DNA of 64,000 nucleotides from a candidate division WOR-3 bacterium (GTDB lineage Bacteria > Hydrothermota > Tepidihabitantia > SM23-42). The position numbers and the translations under genes are program-made. The stretch lies in NCBI GenBank assembly GCA_029858255.1, contig JAOUFJ010000013.1:1-64000 (forward strand), given 5' to 3'. This document shows, piece after piece, positions 1 through 8,638 of this stretch. Positions within the stretch are counted from its first letter, which is position 1. Every line of letters begins with the position of its first letter. Under the pieces are notes generated by a model. That model was not told the DNA's origin. It did not search any database and saw only the letters and a program-made list of their open reading frames with translations.

Positions 1-984
1 ATGGGCTATGAAGGATTGGTGATCGTGTCACCTGCCCAACCACTGGTGAGCGTTGGCTACTTCCAGGATACGGAAAAAGAAGTCGACCTGGATTACTGCA
101 ATAAAACGAACATTTCCGTAATGCGCAGGGAGGTCGGCGGAGGTGCCACATATCTCGATGGTGACCAGATCTTCTATCAGGTCATATGGAATGCCAAGAG
201 TGTCAAATTCCCTCGTAACGTAAAGGAAATCTTCCACTATCTATCAGTACCTCCTTGCAGGACATACAGGAAGTTTGGCATAAATGCAAGTTTCCGTGCC
301 GAGAATGATATCGTAACTGACAGTGGCAAGAAGATCGCGGGCGAAGGCGGGGGCGATATCGGTGACTCAATGGTTTTTGTCGGCGGCATATTGATGGATT
401 TTGACTACAAGACCATGAGCCGCGTCCTCAAAGTTCCGGACGAAAAATTCCGCGATAAAATATACAAAAGCATGGAAGAGAATCTTACAACGATGAAACG
501 TGAACTCGGCACTATCCCTTCAAGAACCGATATCAAGCGGGTACTCATCGAAAATTTTGAGAAGATCATGGGACGATTGGAACCAGTGGAGATCGACAAT
601 ACAACCATTTCGAAGATCAAAGAGATCGAGCAATGGTTCATGTCTGATTCTTTCCTGCACAAAAAGACCCCTCGCATTCCGCAAGGAGTCAAGATCAAAG
701 AGGGCATCGAAATACTCTACGGACTGTACAAGGCGAGAGGTGGCCTGATCAGAAGCGCTGAGGAGATCGAAAATAAGAAAAAGATCAGAGATATTGTCGT
801 CTCCGGAGATTTCAATCTGTTTCCTAAAGAAGCTCTGAGCGATGTGGAGAACGCGCTCAGAAACAAGGATTTCGATGAAGAAGTCATCAAGAGGGAAATC
901 GCGCGAACTTACGAAAAGAAGAAGATCGAGTCGCCGGGCGTCGCACCCGAGGATATCGCGAAGACCATAACTGAAGCGAAATAG
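1..984 (+). CDS. lplA: Lipoate-protein ligase A family protein, 5' end outside the window
   Basis: A biotin/lipoate ligase-fold protein that would attach lipoate to E2 or GcvH lysines in the cytoplasm. The RREVGGGATY motif (about residues 43-52) matches the family RRxSGGGxVxHD motif, and NDIVTDSGKKIAG (about 102-114) matches the second conserved lipoyl-AMP motif. The C-terminal 120 residues look like the lipoate-ligase accessory domain, so both parts may be in one chain. The first visible residues already lie in the catalytic fold (VSVGYFQ), and about 30 residues of usual N-terminus are missing. The ATG at base 1 is therefore probably internal and the gene starts upstream. No terminator follows it. 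The next operon has its own promoter. Confidence 0.85.
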   Translation: MGYEGLVIVSPAQPLVSVGYFQDTEKEVDLDYCNKTNISVMRREVGGGATYLDGDQIFYQVIWNAKSVKFPRNVKEIFHYLSVPPCRTYRKFGINASFRAENDIVTDSGKKIAGEGGGDIGDSMVFVGGILMDFDYKTMSRVLKVPDEKFRDKIYKSMEENLTTMKRELGTIPSRTDIKRVLIENFEKIMGRLEPVEIDNTTISKIKEIEQWFMSDSFLHKKTPRIPQGVKIKEGIEILYGLYKARGGLIRSAEEIENKKKIRDIVVSGDFNLFPKEALSDVENALRNKDFDEEVIKREIARTYEKKKIESPGVAPEDIAKTITEAK

Positions 985-1065
985 AACAAACCCGTAAGAC
1001 TGTCTTTTCATCTAACCGGCGGCAAGAGAAACACTGTTCATATGTCTTCCTGTGCTCGGTAATGA

Positions 1066-1093
1066 TTGACAGAATTGCATATTTGCATATAAT
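1066..1093 (+). promoter_or_regulatory. Promoter of the hdrCBA operon
   Basis: TTGACA (1066-1071), a 16-bp spacer and TATAAT (1088-1093). Transcription would start near 1100 and leave a leader of about 130 nt before hdrC. Nothing else was recognised in the 985-1233 gap. Confidence 0.7.
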
Positions 1094-1233
1094 AACCACT
1101 GTATTATCTGAATGAGTCGGGATCGGAAGAACAATCCAGGATGCAAAGGCAACTAAGGCTCATAAATACCCCCTCATTCTTATCAAATAATAAAATAGTC
1201 TGACATTTTGCCATAACAGGAGATAATTTTATA

Positions 1234-1725
1234 ATGATAGATTTAAGAAAAAGTGACCCGCAGTTCAAGTGGGAGATTATCAAAAAAGAAGGTGGCGAAG
1301 GTCTGCTCAAATGCTTCGGATGCAGCGATTGCGCTGCCAGCTGTCCGGTCAGGTACTTTGACGAGCGCTATAACCCGCGTAAGATAATCCGATTTACTCT
1401 CCTGGGCATGAAGGATATGGTCCTGAAATCACCATTCCTTTGGTTCTGCGCACATTGCCATGCTTGTACAGAACGCTGCCCGCAGGGTATCAGAGTTGCC
1501 GAACTGATCAATGCGATAAAAAACTACGCGGTAGAGCAGGGATACTGTCCTGAGGGATACAAGATGCAGCTCGACCTGCTGATGAAAATGGGCCGGCTCT
1601 ACGAAGTAGAGGATTTTGACCTGAAGAAACGCCAACGTCTCGGTCTACCACCGATTGACAAAACAATACCTGATGTCGCCAAGATATTGGCAGCCACAAA
1701 CATCATCAAGGTCTTGAAGAAATGA
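1234..1725 (+). CDS. hdrC: Heterodisulfide reductase subunit C-like iron-sulfur protein
   Basis: A 163-residue soluble electron-transfer subunit. It carries two [4Fe-4S] motifs, CFGCSDCAASCP (about residues 28-39) and CAHCHACTERCP (about 70-81), in the spacing typical of HdrC. HdrC passes electrons from the flavin subunit HdrA to the CCG-domain subunit HdrB. An AGGAG ribosome site lies 11 bases upstream of the ATG. The stop overlaps the hdrB start by 4 bases, so the two are translationally coupled. The cognate disulfide is unknown, because nothing here suggests CoM/CoB chemistry. Confidence 0.9.
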   Translation: MIDLRKSDPQFKWEIIKKEGGEGLLKCFGCSDCAASCPVRYFDERYNPRKIIRFTLLGMKDMVLKSPFLWFCAHCHACTERCPQGIRVAELINAIKNYAVEQGYCPEGYKMQLDLLMKMGRLYEVEDFDLKKRQRLGLPPIDKTIPDVAKILAATNIIKVLKK

Positions 1726-2582
1726 GCAAGTACGCTATCTTCCTGGGCTGCACTGTTCCTGTCCGGGCACAACACTATGAACTCAGTGCTCGCAATGTCG
1801 CCACGCAACTCGGCATCGAGCTGGTTGAAATGTCCGGTGCATCGTGTTGTGGCTTTCCCTTGAAGGCGGTCGATGCAGAGACGGCGCTTCTTGTTGCTGC
1901 GCGAAACATTTCTCTTGCCAGCCGTCTCAAAACCGACATCGTCACTCTGTGCAATTCGTGCACCGCGATGCTTTCTGACGCACAAGCCCAACTCAGTAAT
2001 GAAGAATTTCACAGCAAATTCAAACAAGTCGGCCTGTCGTACCCGCACGAAGTAAGGGTACGGCACTTTGTACGCATGCTGTACGAGGACATCGGAATCG
2101 AAAAGATAGGAAAAGTTGTGAAGAAATCCTTGAAACCTCTAAAGATAATGCCACACTATGGATGTCATTACATGCGACCTTCAACTCTATACGGCTTTGA
2201 CAACGTCGAGGTACCACACACCCTGGACGAGCTGGTGAATGTAACCGGTGCCGAGTCTGTTAACTACGCGGATAAGAAAATGTGCTGCGGTGGCTCTGTA
2301 CTCGGCGTCGACGAAAAACTAGCGATAACGATGGCCAATCACAAACTCAGTATCGCAAAAGAGAATGGCGTCGATGCGATCGTATCGATATGTCCGTTCT
2401 GCACAGTGATGTACGAAGACAATCAGCGCAAAGCTGAGGCGCAGTTTGAAAAACAATACGGAATTCCCGTGCTATATTACCCTCAACTCCTCGGATTGAG
2501 TCTTGGCCTCGATGCTAATGCCGTCGGTCTGAAGTTCAACAGGATCAAGCCCGACAACATCATAGATAAACTGACGCGGTGA
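1722..2582 (+). CDS. hdrB: Heterodisulfide reductase subunit B-like CCG-domain protein
   Basis: A 286-residue protein with two cysteine-rich CCG domains: C10, then SCCGFP and LCNSC; and HYGC, then MCCGG and ICPFC. In methanogen HdrB these bind two non-cubane [4Fe-4S] clusters that split a disulfide. All expected cysteines are visible, so it should be active on a disulfide or related acceptor. It overlaps hdrC by 4 bases and is followed 5 bases later by hdrA, which makes a compact C-B-A operon. Confidence 0.92.
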   Translation: MSKYAIFLGCTVPVRAQHYELSARNVATQLGIELVEMSGASCCGFPLKAVDAETALLVAARNISLASRLKTDIVTLCNSCTAMLSDAQAQLSNEEFHSKFKQVGLSYPHEVRVRHFVRMLYEDIGIEKIGKVVKKSLKPLKIMPHYGCHYMRPSTLYGFDNVEVPHTLDELVNVTGAESVNYADKKMCCGGSVLGVDEKLAITMANHKLSIAKENGVDAIVSICPFCTVMYEDNQRKAEAQFEKQYGIPVLYYPQLLGLSLGLDANAVGLKFNRIKPDNIIDKLTR

Positions 2583-2587
2583 GATAA

Positions 2588-4708
2588 ATGAATAACAAAA
2601 TCAGAGTACTGATATGTAACTGCCATAATTCGGTTAAACTGCCGAAGATAGACCTTGGACCGGGAATAGAAGTAGAACAGCACGACAATCTATGTAATGT
2701 TAAACCGCAAATCTCCCCAGAAGAGAAAATCGTGATCGCCGCGTGCAGTCCGAACCTGCTTGAAGGAATATATCCTGACATAAATGCCGAGTTTGTGAAC
2801 ATAATCGAACACGTTGTGTCAATCGGACACCCCTTCGAAAAAGCAGAACAAATGATCATCGCGGCGGTTGAAAAGATCAAAGAAACCGAGCCGATCAAGA
2901 AGAAAGTATTTGAGGTCAAGCACAAGAAAGCTCTTGTTATAGGCGGTGGAATAGCCGGTATCGAAGTTGCCTTCCAGTTGAGCAGAAATGGCATAGACGT
3001 CACGCTGGTCGAAAAAGATCCATTCCTGGGTGGAACCGTAGCTAAACTTGACCGCCTTTACCCCGCGGGAACGCCGTACAGCCATACCCTCATGCCTTTG
3101 ATAAACAAATTACATGCATGCAAAAATGTAGAACCCCTTGTTAATACGGTAGTCACCAGCGTAAAAGGCAGGCCCGGCGAATATGCGATCGTACTGAATA
3201 CAAGCCCCCGCGGCGTGACCGAGTGCATCAATTGCGGAAAATGCGTCGATGTTTGTCCGGTCGAAATCAACGATGACGGAAAAAGAAGAAAAGCAATATA
3301 CTACGTTCCCACTCATCCTGATATGTACGCAATTGATTTTGCCGCATGCACTAAGTGCGGCGAGTGTGTCAAGGTCTGTCCCGGTAAAGTCGATCTCGAA
3401 GAGAAGTGCAGAGAAAAAGATATGCATGCGGGTGCAATTGTCGTAGCGACCGGTTTGAACTGGTACGATGTCAGTAAGGTGGAAGAATACGGCTACGGTC
3501 GTTTGTCGGGTGTCATGAAGACCCTTGAGTTCGAACGTGCTGTAGCATCAGGAGCGTTGCGGCCAAAAAAAGTCGCCATCATTTACTGCGCGGGTTCCCG
3601 TGACTCCAAGCATCTGCCCTATTGTTCTAAGATATGCTGCCTTCTGGGTCTGAAAGAGGCTAAATTAGTCACTGACCGTTTTCCGGAAACAGAAGTCTAT
3701 GTGATCGCGATGGACATGAGAAGCTACGGCACATTTGAATATCTCTACAACAAACTCCGTGAGAAGGGCGTATCATTCATCAAGGGCAAACCCTCCGAGG
3801 TCTTCCAGCGCGATGGCCGTCTCGTTGTCCGAACCGAAGACCTCTACACAAACGAACTTCTTGAAATCGAGGTAGACAATGTAGTTTTGAGCTCAGGATT
3901 TGTAGCCGACAAGGAAACCTTTGAAAAATTGAACATGAAACTCGACGGTGATTTCCCAGTATTGTTCGAAAATGCCGGGCTCGGCACCCATGATTTGCCG
4001 AGGGGTATCTTCACTGCTGGAGCAGCCACGTTCCCGTCTGGGGTTGCGGAAACACTGATCGACGCGCGCAAGGCATCACACTCGGCCCTTAGCCTCCTCC
4101 GAGTAGATAAGATCGAAACAAGACTGCCCCAGGCGGCGATCGACGATGACATGTGCAGCCTCTGCCGTATGTGTATCGGCACCTGCCCTTACAATGCGAT
4201 CTCAGTCGTCGACGACAAGATCAAAATCAATGAAGAATTATGCATGGGCTGTGGGACCTGTTCTGTTACCTGCCCGTCGTATGCAAGCCAATTGGAAGGA
4301 TGGAATAACAAAGGTCTCTATGCACAAATACGTGCCCTTGTTCAGGAAGGAGACCTGCTGGCAATACTATGCCGCTGGTCGGCATACAATGCAACTGAAA
4401 GAGCTGCGCAGGACAAGCTGACCTACCACGAGAATGTTAAGATAGTCCGTGTCCCCTGTACCGGTGCAGTCGATCCCTCCCACGTCATGATGGCATTGAA
4501 CAGAGGAGCAAAAGGAGTACTGATCGGTGGATGTTACCCAGATGCCTGCCACTACGCTCGTGGTAATTTCAGGGCTAGGGCTCGCGAGTTAATTCTCCGG
4601 CTCAATTTAGCCTCACTCGGAATGGACGAGAACCGCGTAAGGCTCGAGTGGATAGGCAAAGATGAAGCACAAAAATTCGTTGAAATCGTGAAGGAAATGA
4701 ACGAGTGA
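2588..4708 (+). CDS. hdrA: HdrA with fused MvhD (methyl-viologen hydrogenase delta) domain
   Basis: A 706-residue FAD and iron-sulfur protein, the predicted bifurcating core. In order: an N-terminal HdrA segment; an FAD Rossmann motif VIGGGIAGIEVAFQLSRNG near residue 116; [4Fe-4S] motifs CINCGKCVDVCP (about 212) and CTKCGECVKVCP (about 254); two more ferredoxin motifs, CSLCRMCIGTCP (about 522) and CMGCGTCSVTCP (about 551). From about 580 to 700 it has an MvhD-like domain with LCRWSAYNA, VPCTGAVDP and GGCYPDACHY, the cysteines expected to hold the [2Fe-2S] cluster that receives electrons from MvhAG. MvhD is usually a separate gene and no free mvhD is seen, so this fusion explains its absence. 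The hydrogenase follows under its own promoter. Confidence 0.92.
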   Translation: MNNKIRVLICNCHNSVKLPKIDLGPGIEVEQHDNLCNVKPQISPEEKIVIAACSPNLLEGIYPDINAEFVNIIEHVVSIGHPFEKAEQMIIAAVEKIKETEPIKKKVFEVKHKKALVIGGGIAGIEVAFQLSRNGIDVTLVEKDPFLGGTVAKLDRLYPAGTPYSHTLMPLINKLHACKNVEPLVNTVVTSVKGRPGEYAIVLNTSPRGVTECINCGKCVDVCPVEINDDGKRRKAIYYVPTHPDMYAIDFAACTKCGECVKVCPGKVDLEEKCREKDMHAGAIVVATGLNWYDVSKVEEYGYGRLSGVMKTLEFERAVASGALRPKKVAIIYCAGSRDSKHLPYCSKICCLLGLKEAKLVTDRFPETEVYVIAMDMRSYGTFEYLYNKLREKGVSFIKGKPSEVFQRDGRLVVRTEDLYTNELLEIEVDNVVLSSGFVADKETFEKLNMKLDGDFPVLFENAGLGTHDLPRGIFTAGAATFPSGVAETLIDARKASHSALSLLRVDKIETRLPQAAIDDDMCSLCRMCIGTCPYNAISVVDDKIKINEELCMGCGTCSVTCPSYASQLEGWNNKGLYAQIRALVQEGDLLAILCRWSAYNATERAAQDKLTYHENVKIVRVPCTGAVDPSHVMMALNRGAKGVLIGGCYPDACHYARGNFRARARELILRLNLASLGMDENRVRLEWIGKDEAQKFVEIVKEMNE

Positions 4709-4768
4709 AAAAAGAAATACACAAAATACTTGAATGCCTACATATCCTGGATTGCCTGAACAAGGATG

Positions 4769-4796
4769 TTGCATATTTCACAGAAATTTATATAAT
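4769..4796 (+). promoter_or_regulatory. Promoter of mvhG-mvhA
   Basis: TTGCAT (4769-4774), a 16-bp spacer and TATAAT (4791-4796) in the 130-bp gap after hdrA. The start would fall near 4803, and mvhG then has a strong AAGGAGG site. The hydrogenase can thus be expressed separately from hdrCBA. Confidence 0.6.
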
Positions 4797-4838
4797 CAGG
4801 CATATGTCATTTTCTGTCTTGCAAAAAGGAGGAAATAA

Positions 4839-5804
4839 ATGGCTAAGCCATTAGTCGCATTTTACTGGTGTGCCTCCTGCGGTGGCTGCGAAGAATCGGT
4901 CGTTGATCTTGCTGAAGATATACTGAAGGTCGTCGATGCAGTAGAATTTAGGCTCTTCCCGGTTGCCATGGATTTCAAATACTCAGACGTTGAGGCACTA
5001 CCGGACAAAGGACTTGCAGTTAGTTTTATCAACGGCGCAATTCGCACCGGAGAGCAGAAACACCTCGCGGAATTGCTTCGCAAGAAATCGCAGCTCGTTG
5101 TTGCTTATGGTGCCTGTGCACATCTGGGTGGCATTCCAGGATTAGCAAATGTGGCAAATCGAAAAGAGATCTTTGAAACCGCCTATAAGAATACACCATC
5201 CACTTACAACCCCAAAGGAATTTATCCGCAGACCGTGACCGAAACCAAGTACGGTAAATTGACTTTACCTGAGATATTCGATACTGTTCAGACATTGGAC
5301 CAGACGATCGACGTCGACTATTATCTTCCCGGATGCGCACCTCCACCAGACCTGGTCATGAAAGCGATAACGGCAATACTGGAAGGCAATCTTCCGGCAA
5401 AAGGTTCTGTGCTAACTTCTGAAAAAGCCCTTTGTGAAACCTGCGAGAGGAACAAAACGAAACCGGACAAGCTGGCAATCAAAGATATCAAAAGGATATC
5501 ACACGTTATCGCAGATCCTGAAAAGTGTTTCCTTGCCGATGGCATCATCTGCCTGGGACCGGCTACGCGCGGCGGTTGCGGCGAGCGCTGCATAAACGCC
5601 AACATGCCATGTCGCGGCTGTTTTGGTCCGACCCGGGAAGTCAAGGACATGGGTGCGAGATTCATGTCCGGTCTCGCATCGATTATCGATGTCGATGATG
5701 AGGCTGAAGTGGAAAAGATCGCCCAATCGGTCATCGATCCAATCGGCTTGTTCTACATGTATTCTTTGCCGAGTTCAATAATCAACCGAAAGCAGGGGGT
5801 TTAG
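4839..5804 (+). CDS. mvhG: F420-non-reducing-type [NiFe] hydrogenase small subunit
   Basis: A 321-residue small subunit. CASCGGCEES at residues 11-19 is the proximal-cluster motif of group 3 enzymes. YGACAHLGG and YYLPGCAPPP follow, then a C-terminal cysteine-rich segment (CFLADGIICLGP, GGCGERC, CRGCFGP) for the other clusters. No Tat signal peptide is present, so the enzyme is cytoplasmic as in Mvh. It would pass electrons from the NiFe site to the MvhD domain fused to HdrA. A strong GGAGG site sets the start. The large subunit begins 1 base after its stop. Confidence 0.92.
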   Translation: MAKPLVAFYWCASCGGCEESVVDLAEDILKVVDAVEFRLFPVAMDFKYSDVEALPDKGLAVSFINGAIRTGEQKHLAELLRKKSQLVVAYGACAHLGGIPGLANVANRKEIFETAYKNTPSTYNPKGIYPQTVTETKYGKLTLPEIFDTVQTLDQTIDVDYYLPGCAPPPDLVMKAITAILEGNLPAKGSVLTSEKALCETCERNKTKPDKLAIKDIKRISHVIADPEKCFLADGIICLGPATRGGCGERCINANMPCRGCFGPTREVKDMGARFMSGLASIIDVDDEAEVEKIAQSVIDPIGLFYMYSLPSSIINRKQGV

Positions 5805-5805
5805 C

Positions 5806-7269
5806 ATGTACAAAGAAATCACAATAGATCCGGTTACCCGTCTTGAGGGTCACGGAAAAATCGATATCTTCCTCGACGACAAGGGGGATGTTGCCCACGC
5901 CTGCATTCAAATCCCTGAATTGCGAGGATACGAGCGGTTCGCGATCGGCCGTCTTGCCGAAGAAATGCCACGCATCACCGAAACGATATGCGGTGTATGT
6001 CCAACCGCGCATCATACGTGTTCGGGGAAAGCGCTCGATGATCTGTACGGTGTAGAACCCCCACCCGCGGCCAGAAAAATCCGGGAAATGGTCTATAACA
6101 CATTTATGTTTGAGGACCACAACCTGCACTTCTATTTCCTTGGCGGGCCAGACTTCATTGTCGGCCCAGCCGCACCAAAGGCCGAGCGTAATATTGTCGG
6201 AGTCATCGGCAAGGTCGGACTCGAAGCCGGGAAGAAAGTGATCGACATAAGAAAACGGGCGAGAAACATCATCCAGACCATGGGTGGCAGGGTCGTACAT
6301 CCTGTGCATTGTTTGCCCGGCGGCGTTTCCAAACCCATGACAAAAGAAATGCAGCAGGAATTCAAGAAAACCGCTGAGGACTCGGTTGAATTCGCGAAAT
6401 TCACGCTGCAGGCGTTTGACGATATCGTCTTAAAAAACAAAGCATACGTGGACCTGATAGTCGGCGATATCTATAAGCACCAAACCTACTACATGGGTTT
6501 GGTTGACGATAATAACAGGGTTAATTTCTACGACGGCTGGATCCGCGTCGTCGACCCGGATGGTAAGGAATTCGCAAAGTTCAAGGCTCAGGACTATCTG
6601 GATCACATTGCCGAAGGTGTTGAATCATGGACGTACATAAAATTCCCTTATCTGAAGAACGTCGGTTGGAAGGGCTTTGTTGACGGCAAGGAAAGCGGTG
6701 TTTACAGGGTCGCACCATTGGGCAGGTTGAATGTATCGGACGGTATGGCAACACCTCTTGCTCAGGAACATTATCAGAGATTCTATGATACTCTGGGCGG
6801 AAAACCCGTGCACAATACTCTAGCAACACACTGGGCTCGGTTGATCGAAGCGATGCAGGCTGCAGAAAGCATGGTCGCACTGATAAATGACCCGGAAATA
6901 CTGGATCCCAATGTCCGCAACATGGACTTTCAGACCCCAAAGAAGGGAATCGGTGTTATCGAAGCGCCGAGGGGCACGTTGTTCCATCATTATGAGACCG
7001 ACGAAAGAGGCAGGCTGACAAAAGCCAACCTGATAGTGGCGACAGTGAACAATTCAGCAGCGATCAATATGTCGGTCGAAAAGGCCGCACGCGGTTTGAT
7101 CAAAGGTGGAAAAGTCGACGATGGCCTTCTCAATATGGTTGAAATGGCTTTCCGTGCTTACGATCCATGCTTTGCTTGCGCCACTCACACGGTAGATGGC
7201 CGTGTGCCGCTCGAAATAAACATTTACGATAACGAGCAAAGAGTAGTTAAATCTATAAAGACACACTGA
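5806..7269 (+). CDS. mvhA: F420-non-reducing-type [NiFe] hydrogenase large subunit
   Basis: A 487-residue large subunit that carries the NiFe active site and oxidises or produces H2. The N-terminal RLEGHGKI and ETICGVCPTAHH (about residues 61-72) and the C-terminal DPCFACATH (about 453-461) give the four nickel-ligating cysteines. About 26 residues follow the terminal histidine. This is the extension normally removed by a specific endopeptidase, and such a protease gene is the next one downstream. With mvhG and HdrA-MvhD it predicts an Hdr-Mvh bifurcating complex. Confidence 0.93.
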   Translation: MYKEITIDPVTRLEGHGKIDIFLDDKGDVAHACIQIPELRGYERFAIGRLAEEMPRITETICGVCPTAHHTCSGKALDDLYGVEPPPAARKIREMVYNTFMFEDHNLHFYFLGGPDFIVGPAAPKAERNIVGVIGKVGLEAGKKVIDIRKRARNIIQTMGGRVVHPVHCLPGGVSKPMTKEMQQEFKKTAEDSVEFAKFTLQAFDDIVLKNKAYVDLIVGDIYKHQTYYMGLVDDNNRVNFYDGWIRVVDPDGKEFAKFKAQDYLDHIAEGVESWTYIKFPYLKNVGWKGFVDGKESGVYRVAPLGRLNVSDGMATPLAQEHYQRFYDTLGGKPVHNTLATHWARLIEAMQAAESMVALINDPEILDPNVRNMDFQTPKKGIGVIEAPRGTLFHHYETDERGRLTKANLIVATVNNSAAINMSVEKAARGLIKGGKVDDGLLNMVEMAFRAYDPCFACATHTVDGRVPLEINIYDNEQRVVKSIKTH

Positions 7270-7377
7270 CATAACAGAGCAGTATCTCGAAATCCGGAGG
7301 GGAAGACTATTCTGCAGCGCGCAGTCCGGGTTGCAGAGTGATGGTCGCCGTTGAGGAAGGATTGCGCTGTCACGATC

Positions 7378-7851
7378 ATGGGAATATCAAAACGTAGCCT
7401 TGTTTTTGGTATAGGCAATCCGTATCGCTGTGATGATGCGGTTGGTATCAGAGTAGCGCAGGAAATCGCAAGGCAAATCAAGAATCCAGACATTGACGTC
7501 AAATGGGGAAGCATCGACGGTGTCGCCATACTCGATGAAGTCGTTGGCTACGAAAGAGTGATCTTCATCGACTCGGTGAAAACCGGCAAAGGAAAGCCTG
7601 GCGATATCTACAAGATCAAACATGCCTCTGAAGAAAATACAGCATCATTTTCCTCCCACGGCATCAATTTTCTCACTGCACTAAGGTTCGGAGAAAAATT
7701 CAAACTCAAGATGCCCGTGCAAATAGACATCTACGCGATTGAAATCACAGACAATACTTCATTCAGCGAAGAATGCACCGAAGAAGTGGCAAGAAGCATA
7801 ACACAAGCAGCACAGATAGTTATGGAAGAAATAAATGAATACCGCAATTGA
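7378..7851 (+). CDS. Hydrogenase maturation protease (HyaD/HycI family)
   Basis: A 157-residue nickel-dependent endopeptidase that trims the C-terminal tail of the large subunit after NiFe insertion. LVFGIGNPYRCDDAVGIRVA near the N-terminus is the family signature, and the Asp in DDAVG is a metal ligand. I chose the ATG at 7378, which starts directly before the conserved beta strand, over an in-frame TTG at 7351. It lies 108 bases after mvhA and is probably cotranscribed. No hypA-F genes occur in the window, so the rest of the maturation set must be elsewhere. Confidence 0.88.
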   Translation: MGISKRSLVFGIGNPYRCDDAVGIRVAQEIARQIKNPDIDVKWGSIDGVAILDEVVGYERVIFIDSVKTGKGKPGDIYKIKHASEENTASFSSHGINFLTALRFGEKFKLKMPVQIDIYAIEITDNTSFSEECTEEVARSITQAAQIVMEEINEYRN

Positions 7852-7879
7852 TACTGGTCGGAAAGAAACAGAGTAGAAC

Positions 7880-8584
7880 ATGATACGTTCGATCATCGAA
7901 ACATCTCTTGTAGACTGGGACGGCAAACTGACAACCGTGCTTTTCTTCGATAAGTGTAATTTCATGTGTCCGTTCTGCCAGAACTGGGAATTAATATTGC
8001 ATCCGGAAAGATTCCCTGTTATCGAGTGGACTCGGATCGAAACCATTCTTCTTTCAAAGAAATCATGGATTGACGGCGTAGTACTCACTGGCGGCGAACC
8101 GCTTGCGCAAACAAAAGAAGTCTTTGACATTACCCGCAGAATCAAGGCATTGGGTTTTCTCGTGAAAATCGATACAAATGGCGCCTATCCAGAAATCCTG
8201 CACGAAATGATCGAGAAAGGTCTGGTCGACTATGTTGCAATGGACATCAAAGCACCGCTTGATGACAGGTACGACAGCGCCGCCGGCAGAAAGATCGACC
8301 TTGCCGCCATAGAGCGGTCTATTAGCATGCTGATGAGAGGTCAAACTGACTACGAATTCCGCACAACCTGCGTGCCCCGTATCATCAACACGCGAACGAT
8401 CGCGGAGATCGGGAAGCGCATCCAGGAAGCAAAAAGATGGTTTTTACAGCGATATGTTCCGGAAAACGCGTATAAAAAAGAATACAGGAATTTGCGTCAA
8501 ATATCGGGAGCCGATGTGAGTGAAGTGCTCCGGATTGCACAGCAATATGTTACAAACGCTAAATGGCGGGGCAAAGAAACTTAG
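7880..8584 (+). CDS. Radical SAM activating enzyme, NrdG/PflA-like
   Basis: A 234-residue radical SAM enzyme. CNFMCPFC (about residues 23-30) is the CxxxCxxC cluster motif, GGEP (about 73-76) binds SAM, and the chain resembles proteins annotated as anaerobic ribonucleoside-triphosphate reductase activating protein. It would make a glycyl radical on a partner, but neither an anaerobic reductase nor a pyruvate formate-lyase gene is nearby. Its position 28 bases after the hydrogenase protease suggests one transcript with mvhGA. The substrate is uncertain. Confidence 0.8.
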   Translation: MIRSIIETSLVDWDGKLTTVLFFDKCNFMCPFCQNWELILHPERFPVIEWTRIETILLSKKSWIDGVVLTGGEPLAQTKEVFDITRRIKALGFLVKIDTNGAYPEILHEMIEKGLVDYVAMDIKAPLDDRYDSAAGRKIDLAAIERSISMLMRGQTDYEFRTTCVPRIINTRTIAEIGKRIQEAKRWFLQRYVPENAYKKEYRNLRQISGADVSEVLRIAQQYVTNAKWRGKET

Positions 8585-8601
8585 TAAAATGAGGTTGTCC
8601 G

Positions 8602-8629
8602 TTGACTTGCCAGCAATAATGGGTATAAT
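8602..8629 (+). promoter_or_regulatory. Promoter nearly abutting the radical SAM start codon
   Basis: TTGACT (8602-8607), 16-bp spacer, TATAAT (8624-8629). The ATG at 8639 is only 9 bases past the -10 box and has no Shine-Dalgarno sequence (AATAAAGT precedes it). The mRNA leader would be about 3 nt or absent. Confidence 0.65.
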
Positions 8630-8638
8630 CAATAAAGT

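Noticed and set aside
520-1011. Long minus-strand frame antisense to lplA
   Set aside because: Shadow of the lplA frame; composition and lack of motifs do not support a gene. The same holds for the long antisense frames at 5782-6309, 34666-34878 and 47014-47646.
985-1233. tRNA or riboswitch in the lplA-hdrC gap
   Set aside because: No cloverleaf or known riboswitch core; only a promoter and leader are visible. The other longer gaps (19153-19364, 22607-22765, 40256-40437, 42374-42509, 47992-48157, 49492-49634) also show no tRNA-like sequence.
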